Shown: positions 1 to 12,091 of the stretch, in pieces | Numbering within the stretch: position 1 is the stretch's first letter | Layout: each line of letters starts with the position of its first letter | NCBI GenBank assembly: GCA_030770425.1 | Contig: JASJFT010000202.1 | Coordinates: 1 to 64,000 of the forward strand | Source: Darksidea phi | Taxonomy: Eukaryota; Ascomycota; Dothideomycetes; Pleosporales; Lentitheciaceae | Length of the DNA stretch: 64,000 nt | Direction of reading: 5' to 3' | The notes under the pieces: generated by a model | What the model was told of the DNA's origin: nothing | The model's input: only the letters and a program-made list of their open reading frames with translations | Databases searched by the model: none | Program-made: the position numbers and the translations under genes

Positions 1-1828
1 CCTTCTTTTTAAGGTTTTAATAGAAGATATCTTCTTCCCTTCTAGCCGTAAGCTCTTGTTGCGCTAGGTATAGGATACATAATCGATCGCAGTACGTCTA
101 ATGTACGGCCTCGTGATCAGGTTCTTGGTATATGATCCTACAGTTGATGTCTCGTTTACATCCTTTAGTATCTACCCAGGTTGGTCCGTGTGGCCATCGT
201 CCTGTAGCGTATTTCATCGGGAAATGCTTATCGTATTCGTCATCGTAGCAATCAACCTATCCTAGCCATCCTTGCTCCTTATAAGCCTGGGCCTAGTTGT
301 TGTAGTCGTAGATATAGTATCCTACTATTAGGTATTCTATATTTCGAAGGTACATGTACAAGCTGCTTCCTGGGAGTATTATGGTTTCCTCCTTCTATCG
401 GGCGTGGTACTCGTAATTTCCCGTATAGTTTGTCTATAGTAGCGCGTCGTGGCCTATATTGTTGTGGTCCTAGGTTGCCTTACAACCTTCTGGTCCTTGG
501 AGTCTTAGGGCCTGGCCTATCGCCTACCAGCCTCGATCTCCCGTAACGTATATTGGCTTTTTTGCGTCGGTGTAATGTTCAGCGATGTACTAGCTGGTCC
601 TATATTTCTAATACTTATTATATACTAACCGTCTGAAAACGTCTTCTGCGCTGACCTTATCTGGCCCGTTGAGTTTTAGTTCTCCTATCTCGAGCTCTGG
701 GTCATCTTGTTGTCGAGTGATTTCTTCGACCTCGTTCTACCCGCTGGCGTCGTACCATGTCTCGGGTATCGAGTCAGGCTTGGTTTCTTTTTCTTTGCTG
801 TACCTGATTATATTTATACGCTTGGCGCCATCCTGGCTCCCTATGCTTTTCTTTTCCTCGCCGTATTCCCTGGCGAAGTGTCCCTGTATGCCGCAGCGTA
901 GATACGCCTTTTCGTCTCGACGTCGTCTTATCTCGTCTGCTAGGACTTTCTATGGCTTCCTGCCTTGTTCGCGTTTCTTGTTCCTTGGGTATTTCTTTTC
1001 CTAGACTATACTAACGTCTATTTCGTTATAACCCTTATAGAATCCGCGCTTTCGAGCCACTTGCTCTTTTCTGTGGACTCTTACTAGTCCTATAGTATCT
1101 CGTTTCTCGAGTGCTCGTTCGTGTAGTCGATTGTCGATACGGATCGTCGTCTCAATTAGTTCCGCTAGGTCGTCTGATTTTTCAAGTCGGGCTAACTCGT
1201 CCTTGATTGGCTCCTTGAGTCCGTTGTAGTATGCGACCATGAGAGGTGTATCGTCCCAGTCGATCTTATACTGTAGCTGTTTGAATTCGGTGGTATACGT
1301 GCTTACTGACTTGGTCTACCTCAGCCTTTGGATCTGGTGTTCGGCCTGCTAGACCTTATCAATGTCTCCGAAGACCATGCGTATTTGTTCCTTGAACGAA
1401 TCCCAATCTTCAAATACTGCCTTCGTTTCGTCGCGTCGCTTCGACAAGGAGTCTTCGTTGGCCATGTGATCGTCGATCAGGGGCTGTATCTATACAGCTG
1501 CTTTACCTGTCATATACATGCCCGCGGTGAGGATCTTATCCTGGTCGCTGGTGAACGTGGTAGAGTTGAACCGGTAGTACAGGTCCAATTGTGTAAGGAA
1601 CGGCCTTAAGCCTTCCTTTCCGCCATCGTATTTTTCTGGTATCGGGATCTTTGACTTCGTCCTAAGTCCCGCCCGTACCTGTTGTAGCGATCCTTGTAGC
1701 GACATCATGGCCTGCTGTAACTCAACTATCTGAGCTGCTTGTTGCTGGATTAGGGCCGCTGGGTTCGTTGCTGGAGCCCTAGTTGCGCTTTCCCTAGAGG
1801 TGTTGCGTGAGCTAGATGGAGTTGCCAT
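1..1828 (-). pseudogene. gag: Gag polyprotein of family D retrotransposon, broken
   Basis: Structural capsid protein that would form the virus-like particle. An ATG at 1828 opens a clean frame down to about 1490. It begins with a Ser/Thr/Ala-rich tail, then a Gln-rich coiled coil (about residues 25-55), then the start of a capsid-type domain (retrotrans_gag) whose motif resembles FLTQLDLYYRFN. A stop just below 1490 breaks it; the capsid domain continues at 1240-1001, where a YYNGLKEPIKDELA-like stretch is readable. A zinc knuckle follows near 905-857, but its first and last Cys are Tyr (TGC to TAC), so metal binding is lost. Further left the same strand stays mostly open with few stops, possibly Gag tail or linker before protease, but I recognise no domain. 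Start choice rests on the ATG closest to the LTR and on family similarity. Confidence 0.85.
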
Positions 1829-1860
1829 GTCGACGTAACCTTGGTTTAGGGTAGTTAATA

Positions 1861-2295
1861 TGTTATGCGTTGTACGTACCTTTATACGGGATCCGGGTTA
1901 GGGCCGATAGAACGTTTGTCGTACCGTTGGTTTCTAATAGGTCAAGATTAAGTCAACGAATTCTATTACTAGAATAACCACTTAGGAAAAGATCCAATCT
2001 TGTTCGTAAGTGTTAGGTAAAGAACTAAAGATTAACTACAAAGAATTAAGATAGAAAACCTAAGAGATCCTCTATCTTCTTATATCTGTCCCGCTTTGCC
2101 TTGCTCTACTTGCTCTGTTCGCTAAGATACAGATCAACCAGATCATTGTTGGTCATGCTCTGTTTGCTCTGTTCGCTAAGATACAGATTAACCAGATCAT
2201 TGTCACGTGATGTTGGATTACTGACTAAGCCCTTGTCTTGGCTTCTAACCTTCTCGGGATGCCCCGCATCCTGTGATTCGCGTGGGGTTGTAATA
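1861..2295 (-). repeat. 5' LTR of family D (435 bp)
   Basis: On the + strand it starts TGTTATGC and ends GTAATA, where the final TA is a mutated CA. The ends therefore form the expected TGTTA...TAACA inverted repeat. The same 435-bp sequence, fully RIP-mutated, lies at 24262-24696. The 5' neighbour of the LTR (2296-2300, taaag) would be the target duplication, but its partner is outside the window. Confidence 0.9.
2110..2203. repeat. Direct repeat inside the D LTR, two 40-bp units
   Basis: Units at 2110-2149 and 2164-2203 differ at one base (a C/T change) and lie 54 bp apart. The same duplication is visible in mutated form in the solo LTR near 24508-24600, so it belongs to the family LTR. 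It probably sits in the promoter/enhancer part of the LTR, but no function can be read from the sequence. Confidence 0.85.
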
Positions 2296-4395
2296 TAAAG
2301 ATATATACGGACTCGACCTATTATATTATTAAAAGAATTAGAAGTATCTCTATTCTATTAATTAGATTATCTAGACTAATATCTTATCTAATACCCTCTA
2401 GTCTAAGTAGCGGCTATTATACGATATATTAGTAAATTATAATATAGCTTTTTAGTAAAATAGTTCTTCTTCTTAACTTCTTATTAACTTAAATAGTATA
2501 GGTAGTACTAGTAAGATATATATAATAAAGATAATATTAACTACTTTAATAAAGATTATAAAGACCCTTAGTAAAAAAATCCCTATTACTTATTATATAT
2601 TAACTAGTATAGTAGTCTTTCTTATATTAGGGAGAATAATTAATTCTATATTCTAAATTCTAATCTAACTATAGAGTAGTAATCTCTCTCTATTAATATC
2701 TACTACTCTTTAATAAATTTAGACGTCGTTTAAGAATATCTAATATATTATTATTAATAAGAAATCTATAGTTAGTTTAAGTATTCTCTTCTAAATATAT
2801 ATATAATATTATAAGATTTAGCTAAAATAATAGTTATTTTCTTTTATTAGAGTAAATATTATATTAGTTAAAAACTTTTATTAACTTCTATCGGTTACGT
2901 ATAGACTATTATTTAATAACTTCTATACTCTAAATCTTACTAATATTAAAAATTAAACTCTTTATCTTAAATTTTACTATATAATTATCTTAGATATTAT
3001 TATATAGTAATAAGATAATATATAGATAGCTTTTTAAGAAGCTCTTATATATATTTATATTAAAGAGTTAAAATAAACTAACTAGATACTACTTATAACT
3101 TAATATTATATAGTACTTTCTCTAATTAAATAAAATTCCTTTAGTAGTACTATATAAATCTATACTAAGAGATATAAGATTAGCTAGATTAATTATTATT
3201 ATATATAGGATTCGGACTAATTAGTAGTTATAATAAGAATATTTTACGAGAATCTATAGGTAGTTATAATATTCTTAAAAGATAGTAGTAATCTTTCTAG
3301 TAAGCTTTTCCTTTATATTAGTAGGTAGATAATACTTCTTAAAAATATCTAGATAAAGAGAGGCTTAGTAAATAATACTACTAGAACTATTATTAATATT
3401 ATTTAGAGTATAAATATTAATAATTATAAGAATATAATACCTCTTATAATTCTAGTTATATTTAATAGGTATATAGGTCCTAGGCTTTATTTAATAGATA
3501 ATAACTAGATTATAGTACTAGTCTTTACTATTAGTAGAGAGTTTATACTAGACTAGGTAATTTATACTTAAATTTAATTTTCTCTAATATTTACTTAGAC
3601 TATTATAATTTATAAGTCTTAAGGTCTAAGTTTAGAAAAGGTAGTAATCTATATTAGTAAAGATTAGGATTATACTTCTAGATTAATATATATTATACTT
3701 TTACGAGTAAAGATATTAAAGGATATAATATTAAAGAATAGTTTTTCTTTTTAATATTTAAAGTAGTTAAAAAGTAAGATATATACGTATAGAAAGGTAG
3801 ATAAAATTAAAAGAAGTTAGTAGTATATTTATATTAAGGATATTCTATTTTAGTCTATAAATATAAACTTTATTATTAACTAGACTAATATCTATACTAA
3901 TACTATATTTATATACCTTCGAATATAATATTACTATACTTTAATAATTACTTATAGTCTAATATCTAGACTAATACTAGATTATACTCTATCTAGATTT
4001 CTACTATTCGAATATTACTATCTTTATCTACTTATACGTCCTATTTCTCTTTATCTAGAAGTATAATCTATAGTATTATATCTTATAAGATATAATTAGT
4101 AATATTATAAATTATAGAGAGAATCGACTTAGCTATTAATAACTTATAATCCCTTATATAGGACTTTAAAAATATAGAAGTAAAAGTACCTTTAAAGAGT
4201 CCTAGTAGTTTAAGTACCTCTTTATCTCTTACTAGCTTAATTTTATAGTTTAAAAACTTCCTATAACCTTAATATAGAAAAATAAGAGCTAAAATAGTAT
4301 ACTTTATATATAAAAATAGTACCTAGAATAGTAGAAGTAGAAGGCTAGTCTTCTTATTAATAGTTATTCCCTTCTTATAGTTATAATAAGTAGCT
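2296..4395. other. Unassigned RIP-mutated AT-rich DNA
   Basis: About 2.1 kb with almost no CA or TG and stops in all frames. I found no LTR, terminal inverted repeat, recognisable domain or RNA gene. It is the left flank into which the family B LTR (4401) and then A1 (4682) inserted. It may be an old transposon or a decayed gene. Confidence 0.5.
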
Positions 4396-4400
4396 ATCTC

Positions 4401-4668
4401 TATTACGGCCCGTTTCCTAGGCAACCTAGTTATTTTACTTATTTCCTATTTCGGTTAGTAGATTAGGTAATCCCGAGGATTAGTCTAATAGTTAGTTAGT
4501 TTATTTAGCGCGCTAAGCCCTATTCGGGTATAAGAACCCTCTATTCTTATATCCTTATAGCGCTATCTTAGGATAGCTTTAATATACCGATTCTACTATT
4601 AGTTAATTAGAAGGCTATCTTAGCTATTATAACTCCTAGTTAATTATACTTAGTCCTAGGGTCTTATA
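4401..4668 (+). repeat. Solo LTR of gypsy family B (268 bp) with 5-bp target duplication
   Basis: It begins TATTACGGCC (from TGTTACGGCC) and ends CTTATA (from CTTACA). It is flanked on both sides by atctc (4396-4400 and 4669-4673). Length is 268 bp, equal to the B1 and B2 LTRs at 37391 and 50002. No internal region follows, so this is the product of LTR-LTR recombination after a full insertion. A1 sits only 13 bp to its right. Orientation is assigned by likeness to the + strand B1/B2 LTRs. Confidence 0.9.
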
Positions 4669-4681
4669 ATCTCTTTAATAG

Positions 4682-5162
4682 TATTAAACGGGGTCCGGGC
4701 CTAATAGGTTATTTAGCCTCGTTTAGGGGTTATACTTAAGATAGGAAAGAAGGAGTTAGAATAAGTAAGTAATAGTTTAATTACGTTAATAGGCGAGATT
4801 AATCTAGATTCGAATTAACTATATAGAAGGAAAACTATCTAAGAGATTCGTAGTTATTATATATTAATTTAGTTTCCTTAGATCTATAGCTCTATACCTA
4901 TAGATCTACTAAGCTATAGCTCTATAGCTCTATCCTAATAGATCTACTAAGCTATTATATAACCCCTAGATCTATTCTAATAGATCTACTAAGTTATTAC
5001 GTAACCCCTAGATTTATCCTTACTAAGATATAGATCTATTATATAACTACTTATTCTTTAGTTATAAGATCTACGTCGTATTCTTTATTAGAGCTAGTAA
5101 TTAGCTCGATCTCTAGTAGTTCTATTTACTAGTAGTTTATAGTATATATTTAGTTCGTAATA
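4682..5162 (-). repeat. A1 3' LTR (481 bp)
   Basis: Starts TATTAAACGGGG and ends TTCGTAATA, i.e. mutated TG...CA ends with the TGTTA/TAACA inverted repeat. It contains several repeated AGATCTACTAAGCTAT-type units, which explain why A-family LTRs vary from 430 to 481 bp. Confidence 0.93.
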
Positions 5163-5499
5163 CTATCTCCTCTCTTTAAATCTTTAGCTTAGAGATTATT
5201 CCGGATTTAGTATTTAGCTATATTAGCGTCGGGGCCCCTTCTTAAGAGGCTATTATTATCCGTTATAGTATCGTATAAAACTTAAGAATATATTATACTT
5301 ACTAATAAAGTTCTTTACTATAATTCTAAGATATTTCTTTATAGTTATTATTCGTAGTTAGGAATATTATATATTACCTCTTTTAAAGATAGTAGATATT
5401 ATAAGATATATATCCGTACTAATATACGAGGTTCCTATTATATATCTAGTATCTTATTATTAGAAGGTTTATTTATACTAAGTAGTAAAATTTATATAT

Positions 5500-5875
5500 T
5501 AGGGCTTATTATTATTAGTAAAATCTATTAACCGTATAGAAGAGAGACTTTAATAGTAGCTAGTAGAGGCTTAGAAAGCTTAAGATAAGCTTCTTAATAA
5601 GTTAATAGAGGCTCGGATACGAGTATACTACTTAGAAAAATAGAAGGTAGTTCTTCGTAAAAAGTTAATAGTATAATTCTAGATACTAGAAGCTAAGCTA
5701 AATAAAGAGGAAGTAGAACTTTAGTAGCTAGAATAGTAGGAGGATCTAGAGACCTCTTTAATTACTTTAGATATCGTTTATAATATTATAAATAATATTA
5801 TTTCTCTTAACTTATTAAATACCTCTTACTACGTTATAGGTAATAGTAATTTTCTTAACTTATTATAAAGTAAAC
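5500..5875 (+). pseudogene. Probable antisense coiled-coil frame between A1 pol and its 3' LTR
   Basis: On the + strand, opposite to gag-pol, a frame can be followed that is interrupted only by TAA/TAG at positions compatible with mutated Gln, Arg or Trp codons. It reads as a long Leu/Glu/Lys/Arg heptad pattern, with stretches such as VELQQLEQQEDLETSL, typical of a coiled coil. The same frame recurs in A3 (about 28600-28970), A4 (minus, about 43403-43800), A5 and A6. It lies in the ~713 bp between the pol stop and the LTR, so it does not overlap pol. Its role is unknown. Conservation among copies partly reflects common descent, so reality as a protein is an inference. Confidence 0.5.
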
Positions 5876-8800
5876 TTACCTTATCTCTAGATTTTCTTTA
5901 GGATTATAGTTTTAGTACTCCGTAAGCTTCTTAGGATAATTAAGATTATCTTTAAATTTCTAGATTTATTCCTATAATCTTCTATTCTTATCTATTCCTT
6001 ACTATTAGATTAAGTAGTAATTTTTTCTATTTTTAATATCTTTATCTAGGATCTCCTCTACTTTCTATTCTTTATTATCTTCTCTATATATATCTACTTC
6101 GTATACTACTAGTTTAGTATTTTATAATACTTTTTCTAGTAAGCTAATATAGAATATAGAATAGATTTTTATTTATAGAGGTAGTCTTAGTCGGTAGTTT
6201 ATAGGTAAGACTTATTTCTTAATCTTATAGGACCTAATCTTAGTATAGTCTAGTTTACTATTAGATTACTTACTTTTAATATTTTTTTATAATAACTATA
6301 CCTTTTCTCTCTCTTTAAAAGTAGGTACTTCTTTTTACTTTCTATTATAGTATTTACTTATTCTATTTTAAAGAAATTCTATATCCTCTTTAAGCTATTA
6401 GTATATTTATAGAATAATTTTTATTATTTTTTCTTTATTCTAGTTATAAGACTAGAGTTATCTAGATTCTTTATATATTTCTAGTTTAATTCTATAGTTC
6501 GTAAAGAAGGGTATTATCTTCGTTATATTATATTATAAACTATTATATATAAATTATACTATAGATAAAAGTATAACCTAATTATTTTAACGATAGTTTA
6601 AATAATATCTAAGGTATTATTTTACTATTTAATTTATTTATTTTATTAGTCCGTCTATCTATAGATAGTACGCGGTTAATATACTATACTTAGTTTCTAG
6701 TTTAGTTATAAGGGTTTACTAAAATTTTACTATAAACTTAATATCTCTATTTAAGATAATCTTATTTAGTATTCTATATTTACTAAATATATATCTTAGT
6801 AGAGTATAGGTAAGTTACTCTACTATATTTCCTTTATCTATATACGGAATAAAGTAAGTATATTTTATAAACTTATTTACTACTACTAGTATAGTATTAT
6901 AGAATACTCTTATTATTAGTTTCTTAGAATATAGTAATTTCGTAATAAAGTTTATAGTAATAATTTTCTATAGTCCCTCTATATTTTTCGTTAATTATAG
7001 TATTCTATAGGGTATATATCTAGTATACTTATTATAGTAATAGTCTATATATTCTAAAAGTACTTAAGTAACTAATTATCTTATATATAGAAAATAGTAT
7101 ATTCTTATTAATTATTTAAGAGTTTTTTCTACTCCTTAGTATCTATATACTAGTACTTTATAGTATTATTTAATAAATTCCTTTTATATTATCTTAGGTA
7201 TATAGGCTTTTTAGAATATATAAATAATTCTATCCTTTTCTTAAATTACTTCTTAGATTTTATTTTATTTATTTATTACTTCTATAGTAGCTATATAGAT
7301 CTATTAGGTTTATTTATTTTCTTTTAGTTCGAGTATTATTTCTCGTATTCCTACTAGCTTAGGGCGATTATAAGTAATTATTCTATTTAATTATAATTTA
7401 AGGATTACTATACTAGGTTTCTCTATTCCTTAGTAGTTAGGTCTCCTATTAAGTATATCTATTTATTTATTTTCTAATCCTTTAGTATATACGATCCTAA
7501 TATTATAGATTATAAGAATTTATACCTATTATATCTATCTTCTAATTAGGGGTTTATTTATTAAGAATTCTATTAGATTCTTATAATCTATATAGATTAT
7601 AATAAAGTATTTAGATCCTTATAAATTAGATCTTTATTCCTTTAAAGCTTTAATAATTACTAGTAACTCCTTATTATAGATATTATAGTTAAACTTAACT
7701 AATAATATTTTTTATAAGAAGTAGTATACTAGTCTAAGGTTATCTTTATTATCTTTCTATAGTAGTATTACTCCTATCGCGTAGTCTAATATATCTATCT
7801 TAATAATCGATAGTTCTTCTAGATTATATATCTTAATTATAGATTCCTTAGTAAACTATTCTTTAATTTTTTTAAAAGCTTATTAGTATTCCTCTTTTTA
7901 TTTAAAAGGCTAGTCCTTTCTAGTAAGTTATATAAGGGGTACCGTTATTATACTCTATTATAGTATTAATTTTTAATAGAAGTTATAGAATTCTAGAAAT
8001 AATTATAGTTTCTTAAGATTCTTAGATATAGACTACTCTTTAACCTTTTTAATTTGTTATAGGTCTACTTTAATTTCTCTAGATCTAATAATAAATCTTA
8101 GAAACTCTATTTCTTATATATAGAATTTATATTTTTATAAATAAAAATATAATTATACTTCCTTAAGTATCTATAAAATCTTCTTTATATATTCTTTATA
8201 TTCTTCTTCTATTTCGGAGTAGATTAGGATATTATTAAGATATACTATTATAAACTAATTAAGATAATTTTATAAAATACTATTAATCTATTTTTAAAAT
8301 ATTATAGGTACGTTAGTAAGTCTAAAGGGTATTATTTAGTACTTATATAGTCCTTTCTTAGTTTTAAAAGCTATTTTCTATTTTTTATCTTTCTTAATTT
8401 AGATCTAGTAGTATATATTCTAAATATCTAGTCGTATAAACTATTTAGCTTTTCTTAATTAGTCTTATATTTCCGATATTAAAGGTAAGAGATATTAGTT
8501 CTTAATTATAATATTATTAAACGTTTAGTAATTAATATATAGTTATAGTTTAGTAGTACCCTTCTTAGGTACGAAGAGAACTAGATATCCTATAAGTAAA
8601 TTTAAGTATTAAATATATCTCTTTATAAGGTTATCTTTAAAATACTTTATTATAATTTTTTCTTCTTCTTTAGTTAATTTATAGATTAGTCTAAATTCTA
8701 GAGTTTTTCCTTCTTATAGTAGGATTACATAGTCCTAAGACTAGTACTAGGGTAGACTTTTCTCTAGTTCTATAAATAGTTCCTTCTATTTTTTATATTA

Positions 8801-11245
8801 TTCTAGAATATTATTACTCTCTTCTTAAGTTACGTCTAGATTCTATTATAGGAATAATACCTATTAGTTTATCTATTAAATTTAAGAATTGGCTTCTTAG
8901 AGCTATAGTATTTCTAGGATTATATTTTAGTTATCTAATATTTTAATTATATTAAGTATTTTATTTTCTTTTTCCTATTCTTATAGGCTAAGTTTACCTT
9001 TAGTTTCGTATATTATAGATTTATTAAAAGGTTCTCCTTTAATAGTATATATAATACTAGGATATTATTTCTTTTATTAAGAAATCTTCTTTTTTTAAAT
9101 AAAGTCTTTACTAATAAAGTTTTAAGTAGCTCTACTATTAATTAGGGTAGTAATCTTTCTTCCTTAATAGGTTTCTTAGAGGTAGATATAGTCCTATCTT
9201 TTTATCTCTTAAATTCTTATCTTCTTAGACTAATATTTCGTATTAATCTTAGTCTAGATATACTTTAGATATTTATTTTTTAGGTATTTATACTATAGTC
9301 TTCCTAGAATATAATTTAATAATAGAAGTAGTCCTAGTATAATTTTAATATATCCCTTTTATTACTAATCCTTAAATCGTTACTATCTATATACTACTTT
9401 TAGTATAACTACTTAGGTAATCCTTTTATTATAATCCTTTATTAGGTAGTAGTTATTTTTTTACTTTACTCTTTTATAGAGTTTATACTCTCTCTATATA
9501 TATAAGATCTATATAATCTTAAAGTATACTAGATATTTTATTTTATATTATAGATTATCTTCTAGGTTAACTTTATATCTCTAATTATTATATTTTATAG
9601 AGATTATTCTTATAGGAATCTATCGTTTAATTACTATATACTATAGTTATTCTTTATTAACTACTTTTATAATATACTATATTTCTTTCTAAGTTTTTTA
9701 ATTAGATATAAGATCTATAACGAGGAAGTTTTATTTAATCTATTATTTAAAGTCTTTAAAGGGTCGATATATTAGATAAGATTTAGACTATTTCTTATAA
9801 ATCTTCTATATTATTATAGATATTATAGTTTTCTCTATAAATTATAAGATTCGAGTATAAGTTATATTAAGTTCTAGTATTAGTTCTATTTTTTCTCTTA
9901 ATAGTTAAATTATCTATAGGTATCTAGTATTCTTATATATTATAACTAGATTTTCTTCTTCTAGTTTTAAGAACTTATTACTATTATTAACTATTTATAA
10001 CGGCGTATCTATAGTATTATTAAAGTCTTCTTACTCTATAGATAAGTCTTTTTTAGACGCTTCTTCTTATACTTCTAGTAAGAACGAAACTCTTCTCTAA
10101 GACTTCCGAGTTATAGCTATCTACTATTTCTATAGCTAATAACTAGTATTTAACTTAACTTTATAGTACGTCTTATACTAGTCGCGTATATAAGTTATTT
10201 AATATATAATATTATATTTCTATATTATAGCTACTCTATCCTTTTTATCCTATTAGGTATATTAGGGTTTTTCTTTTCTTAAACCTAATTTATAGTCTTT
10301 TACTAGGTATTCTTATTTTTTATATTTAAAGTATACTTATTTTTTATAAAGTTTTTATTTCTTAAAGTTCTATTTCCCTTTTTTAGATTCTAAACTAGCT
10401 TCTAGGACTATTACCTCTAGTCTATAGTACTTTTTTTCCTTTTTCTTTTTATAGAATTTAACCTTTTCTCTTCTTTTTAGGTTCTAGAGATAGAGGTTAT
10501 CGTTAATCTTAATAGCTTATTTAATTAGTCCTTTTATAGTCTAGGGTCGTTCTATTTAAATTATTTCGTAATAGATATAGTCTTTTAGTCCTTCGTAGTA
10601 TTATAATATAAGGGCTATCTCTTTTTATTAAATCTTTATAGCGAGTTATTTAAACTTAGATATATAGGTTATAGTAGATTTCGTCTATCTAAAGTATATA
10701 ATCTTTTACTTTATTAATCTTTCTAAATTAATATCTTTAAAGGTAATATATAGCTTATTTTTAAAGTACTTATAACTTAAGAAAATAGTCTTTATTTTAT
10801 TACTTTATTAAGCTTTAGGTAGTCGTAGTTATTTATTTAAATACGTTTTAAACTAAGTAATAGCTTTTCCTATAAACTAGACTACTATAAATAATACTTT
10901 ATTACTCTTAGTAGATAGCTTTATTCTATTAAGGTTAAGGTAGATCGCTATATTAGCTAAAAATCCCCTAAGCTTTAATCTTATTCTATTAAACTTTTCT
11001 AGTTCTCTAAGCTTTAATAGTTTACTTATATACCTCTAAAGTTAGATAGTTAACTCTATAAGCTAGACTTTTAATATATTCTCCCTCTTCTTAAATATAT
11101 ACTAATTCTTAATAACTCTTTTAAAGTTTTCTATAGTTATACTACTTTTTAGGGAACTAAATTCCTAGTAGCTTTCTACCTCTAAGGGTTCGGTCTAAGT
11201 TAGCGGCTACGTTATTTTACTTTATTAGGTTCCTTCTCCTACTAT
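5876..11245 (-). pseudogene. gag-pol: A1 Gag-Pol polyprotein, broken by many RIP stops
   Basis: The frame starts at an ATA (mutated ATG) at 11245 and ends at a TAA at 5876-5878. At 5,370 bp it is the same size as in A4 and A5. Reading right to left: Gag capsid domain, CCHC zinc knuckle (about 10340-10281, Cys shown as Tyr), long linker, aspartic protease, reverse transcriptase with a YLDD-type motif (about 8250-8213, second Asp mutated), RNase H, the DALSR-like end near 7490-7441, integrase with a DGQ-like region near 6680-6650, and a chromodomain near 6070-5930. It would encode all enzymes for reverse transcription and integration. It is thoroughly dead: TAA/TAG replace Gln, Arg and Trp codons throughout. 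Confidence 0.9.
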
Positions 11246-11282
11246 CGTAGTTTAGCTATTCCTACCTACCGGATAGTTAAGG

Positions 11283-11763
11283 TATTAAACGGGGTCTAGA
11301 CCTAATAGGTTATTTAATCTTATTTAGGGGTTATACTTAAGATAGGAAAGAAGGAGTTAAAATAAATAAGTAATAGTTTAATTATATTAATAGGCGAGAT
11401 TAATCTAGATTCGAATTAACTATATAGAAGGAAAACTATCTAAGAGATTCGTAGTTATTATATATTAATTTAGTTTTCTTAGATCTATAGCTCTATATCT
11501 ATAGATTTACTAAGCTATAGCTCTATAGCTCTATCCTAATAGATCTACTAAGCTATTACGTAACCCCTAGATCTATTCTAATAGATCTACTAAGCTATTA
11601 CGTAACCTCTAGATCTATCCTTACTAAGATATAGATTTATTACGTAACTACTTATTCTCTAGTTATAAGGTCTACGTTATATTCTTTATTAGAGCCGGTA
11701 ATTAGCTCGATCTCTAGTAGTTCTATTTATTAGCGGTCTATAGTATATATTTAGTTCGTAATA
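11283..11763 (-). repeat. A1 5' LTR (481 bp)
   Basis: Same ends and length as the copy at 4682-5162, with scattered C/T and G/A differences. The leader between this LTR and the gag start is 37 bp. The primer site is not recognisable after mutation. Confidence 0.93.
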
Positions 11764-12046
11764 AATAGCTAATAACTATAGTTATTAGTAAGACTAGACT
11801 AATATTAAGACTAATATCTTATTTACTCGTAATAGTTATAAGTATACTACTAGTAGAGCTATAATCTATTTTTAAAAATAAAACTATATTACGTAGTAAG
11901 AAAATTATACTTTAAAGTAGACTTCGTACTATAGTTACTATTAATATTACTATACTAGTAGTATACCCTAAAAAAACTTATATCCTTTAATATAGAATTA
12001 CTAGTTATATTATAAAAAGAAAATTATAATATATTTTTATATACCT

Positions 12047-12091
12047 ATAAGGTATTAGTATTAGTATTAGTCTATTTAATATAATATATAG
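12047..12091 (+). other. Possible divergent relative of the 44-nt introns
   Basis: A 45-nt stretch that begins ATAAGGTATTAG (GTAAGG with G to A), repeats the AGTATTAGTC core and ends in ATATAG. It lacks the clear TACTAAC branch site of the array at 13.8-15.1 kb, having TTTAATA instead. It could be a mutated member of the same intron family or chance similarity in very AT-rich DNA. Confidence 0.3.

Larger units (their letters stand above)
1..2295 (-). mobile_element. Ty3/gypsy LTR retrotransposon, family D, 5' part (runs off the left edge)
   Basis: The element reads right to left: the 5' LTR is at 1861-2295, a short leader of about 32 nt follows, and gag starts at 1828. Pol must lie beyond the left edge. 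This is the only part of the window where CA and TG are still common, so it has been hit lightly by RIP, but several in-frame stops make it inactive. A second, fully mutated LTR of the same family stands alone at 24262-24696, which fixes the LTR limits because both are 435 bp long. Confidence 0.9.
4682..11763 (-). mobile_element. A1: complete chromodomain Ty3/gypsy element, RIP-inactivated
   Basis: Two 481-bp LTRs (4682-5162 and 11283-11763) enclose a gag-pol region read on the minus strand. The 5-bp target duplication aatag is exact (4677-4681 and 11764-11768). Total length is 7,082 bp. Domain order from the right is Gag, zinc knuckle, protease, reverse transcriptase, RNase H, integrase and chromodomain. 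Restoring the target joins 4681 to 11769, so the unassigned DNA on both sides was once continuous. Confidence 0.95.

Noticed and set aside
669..1004. Open frame of 111 codons on the + strand (and a 64-codon one at 707-901)
   Set aside because: They are shadows of the minus-strand Gag: the opposite strand shows the capsid continuation and a zinc knuckle here, and the + strand products are Ser/Phe/Leu-rich without any domain.
1328..1609. Open frame of 93 codons on the + strand
   Set aside because: It lies opposite the coiled-coil and capsid parts of D Gag, which explain the sequence better.
2101..2298. Open frame of 65 codons on the + strand within the D LTR
   Set aside because: Its repeated protein sequence is only the 40-bp LTR direct repeat translated. 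The LTR limits are fixed by the second copy at 24262.
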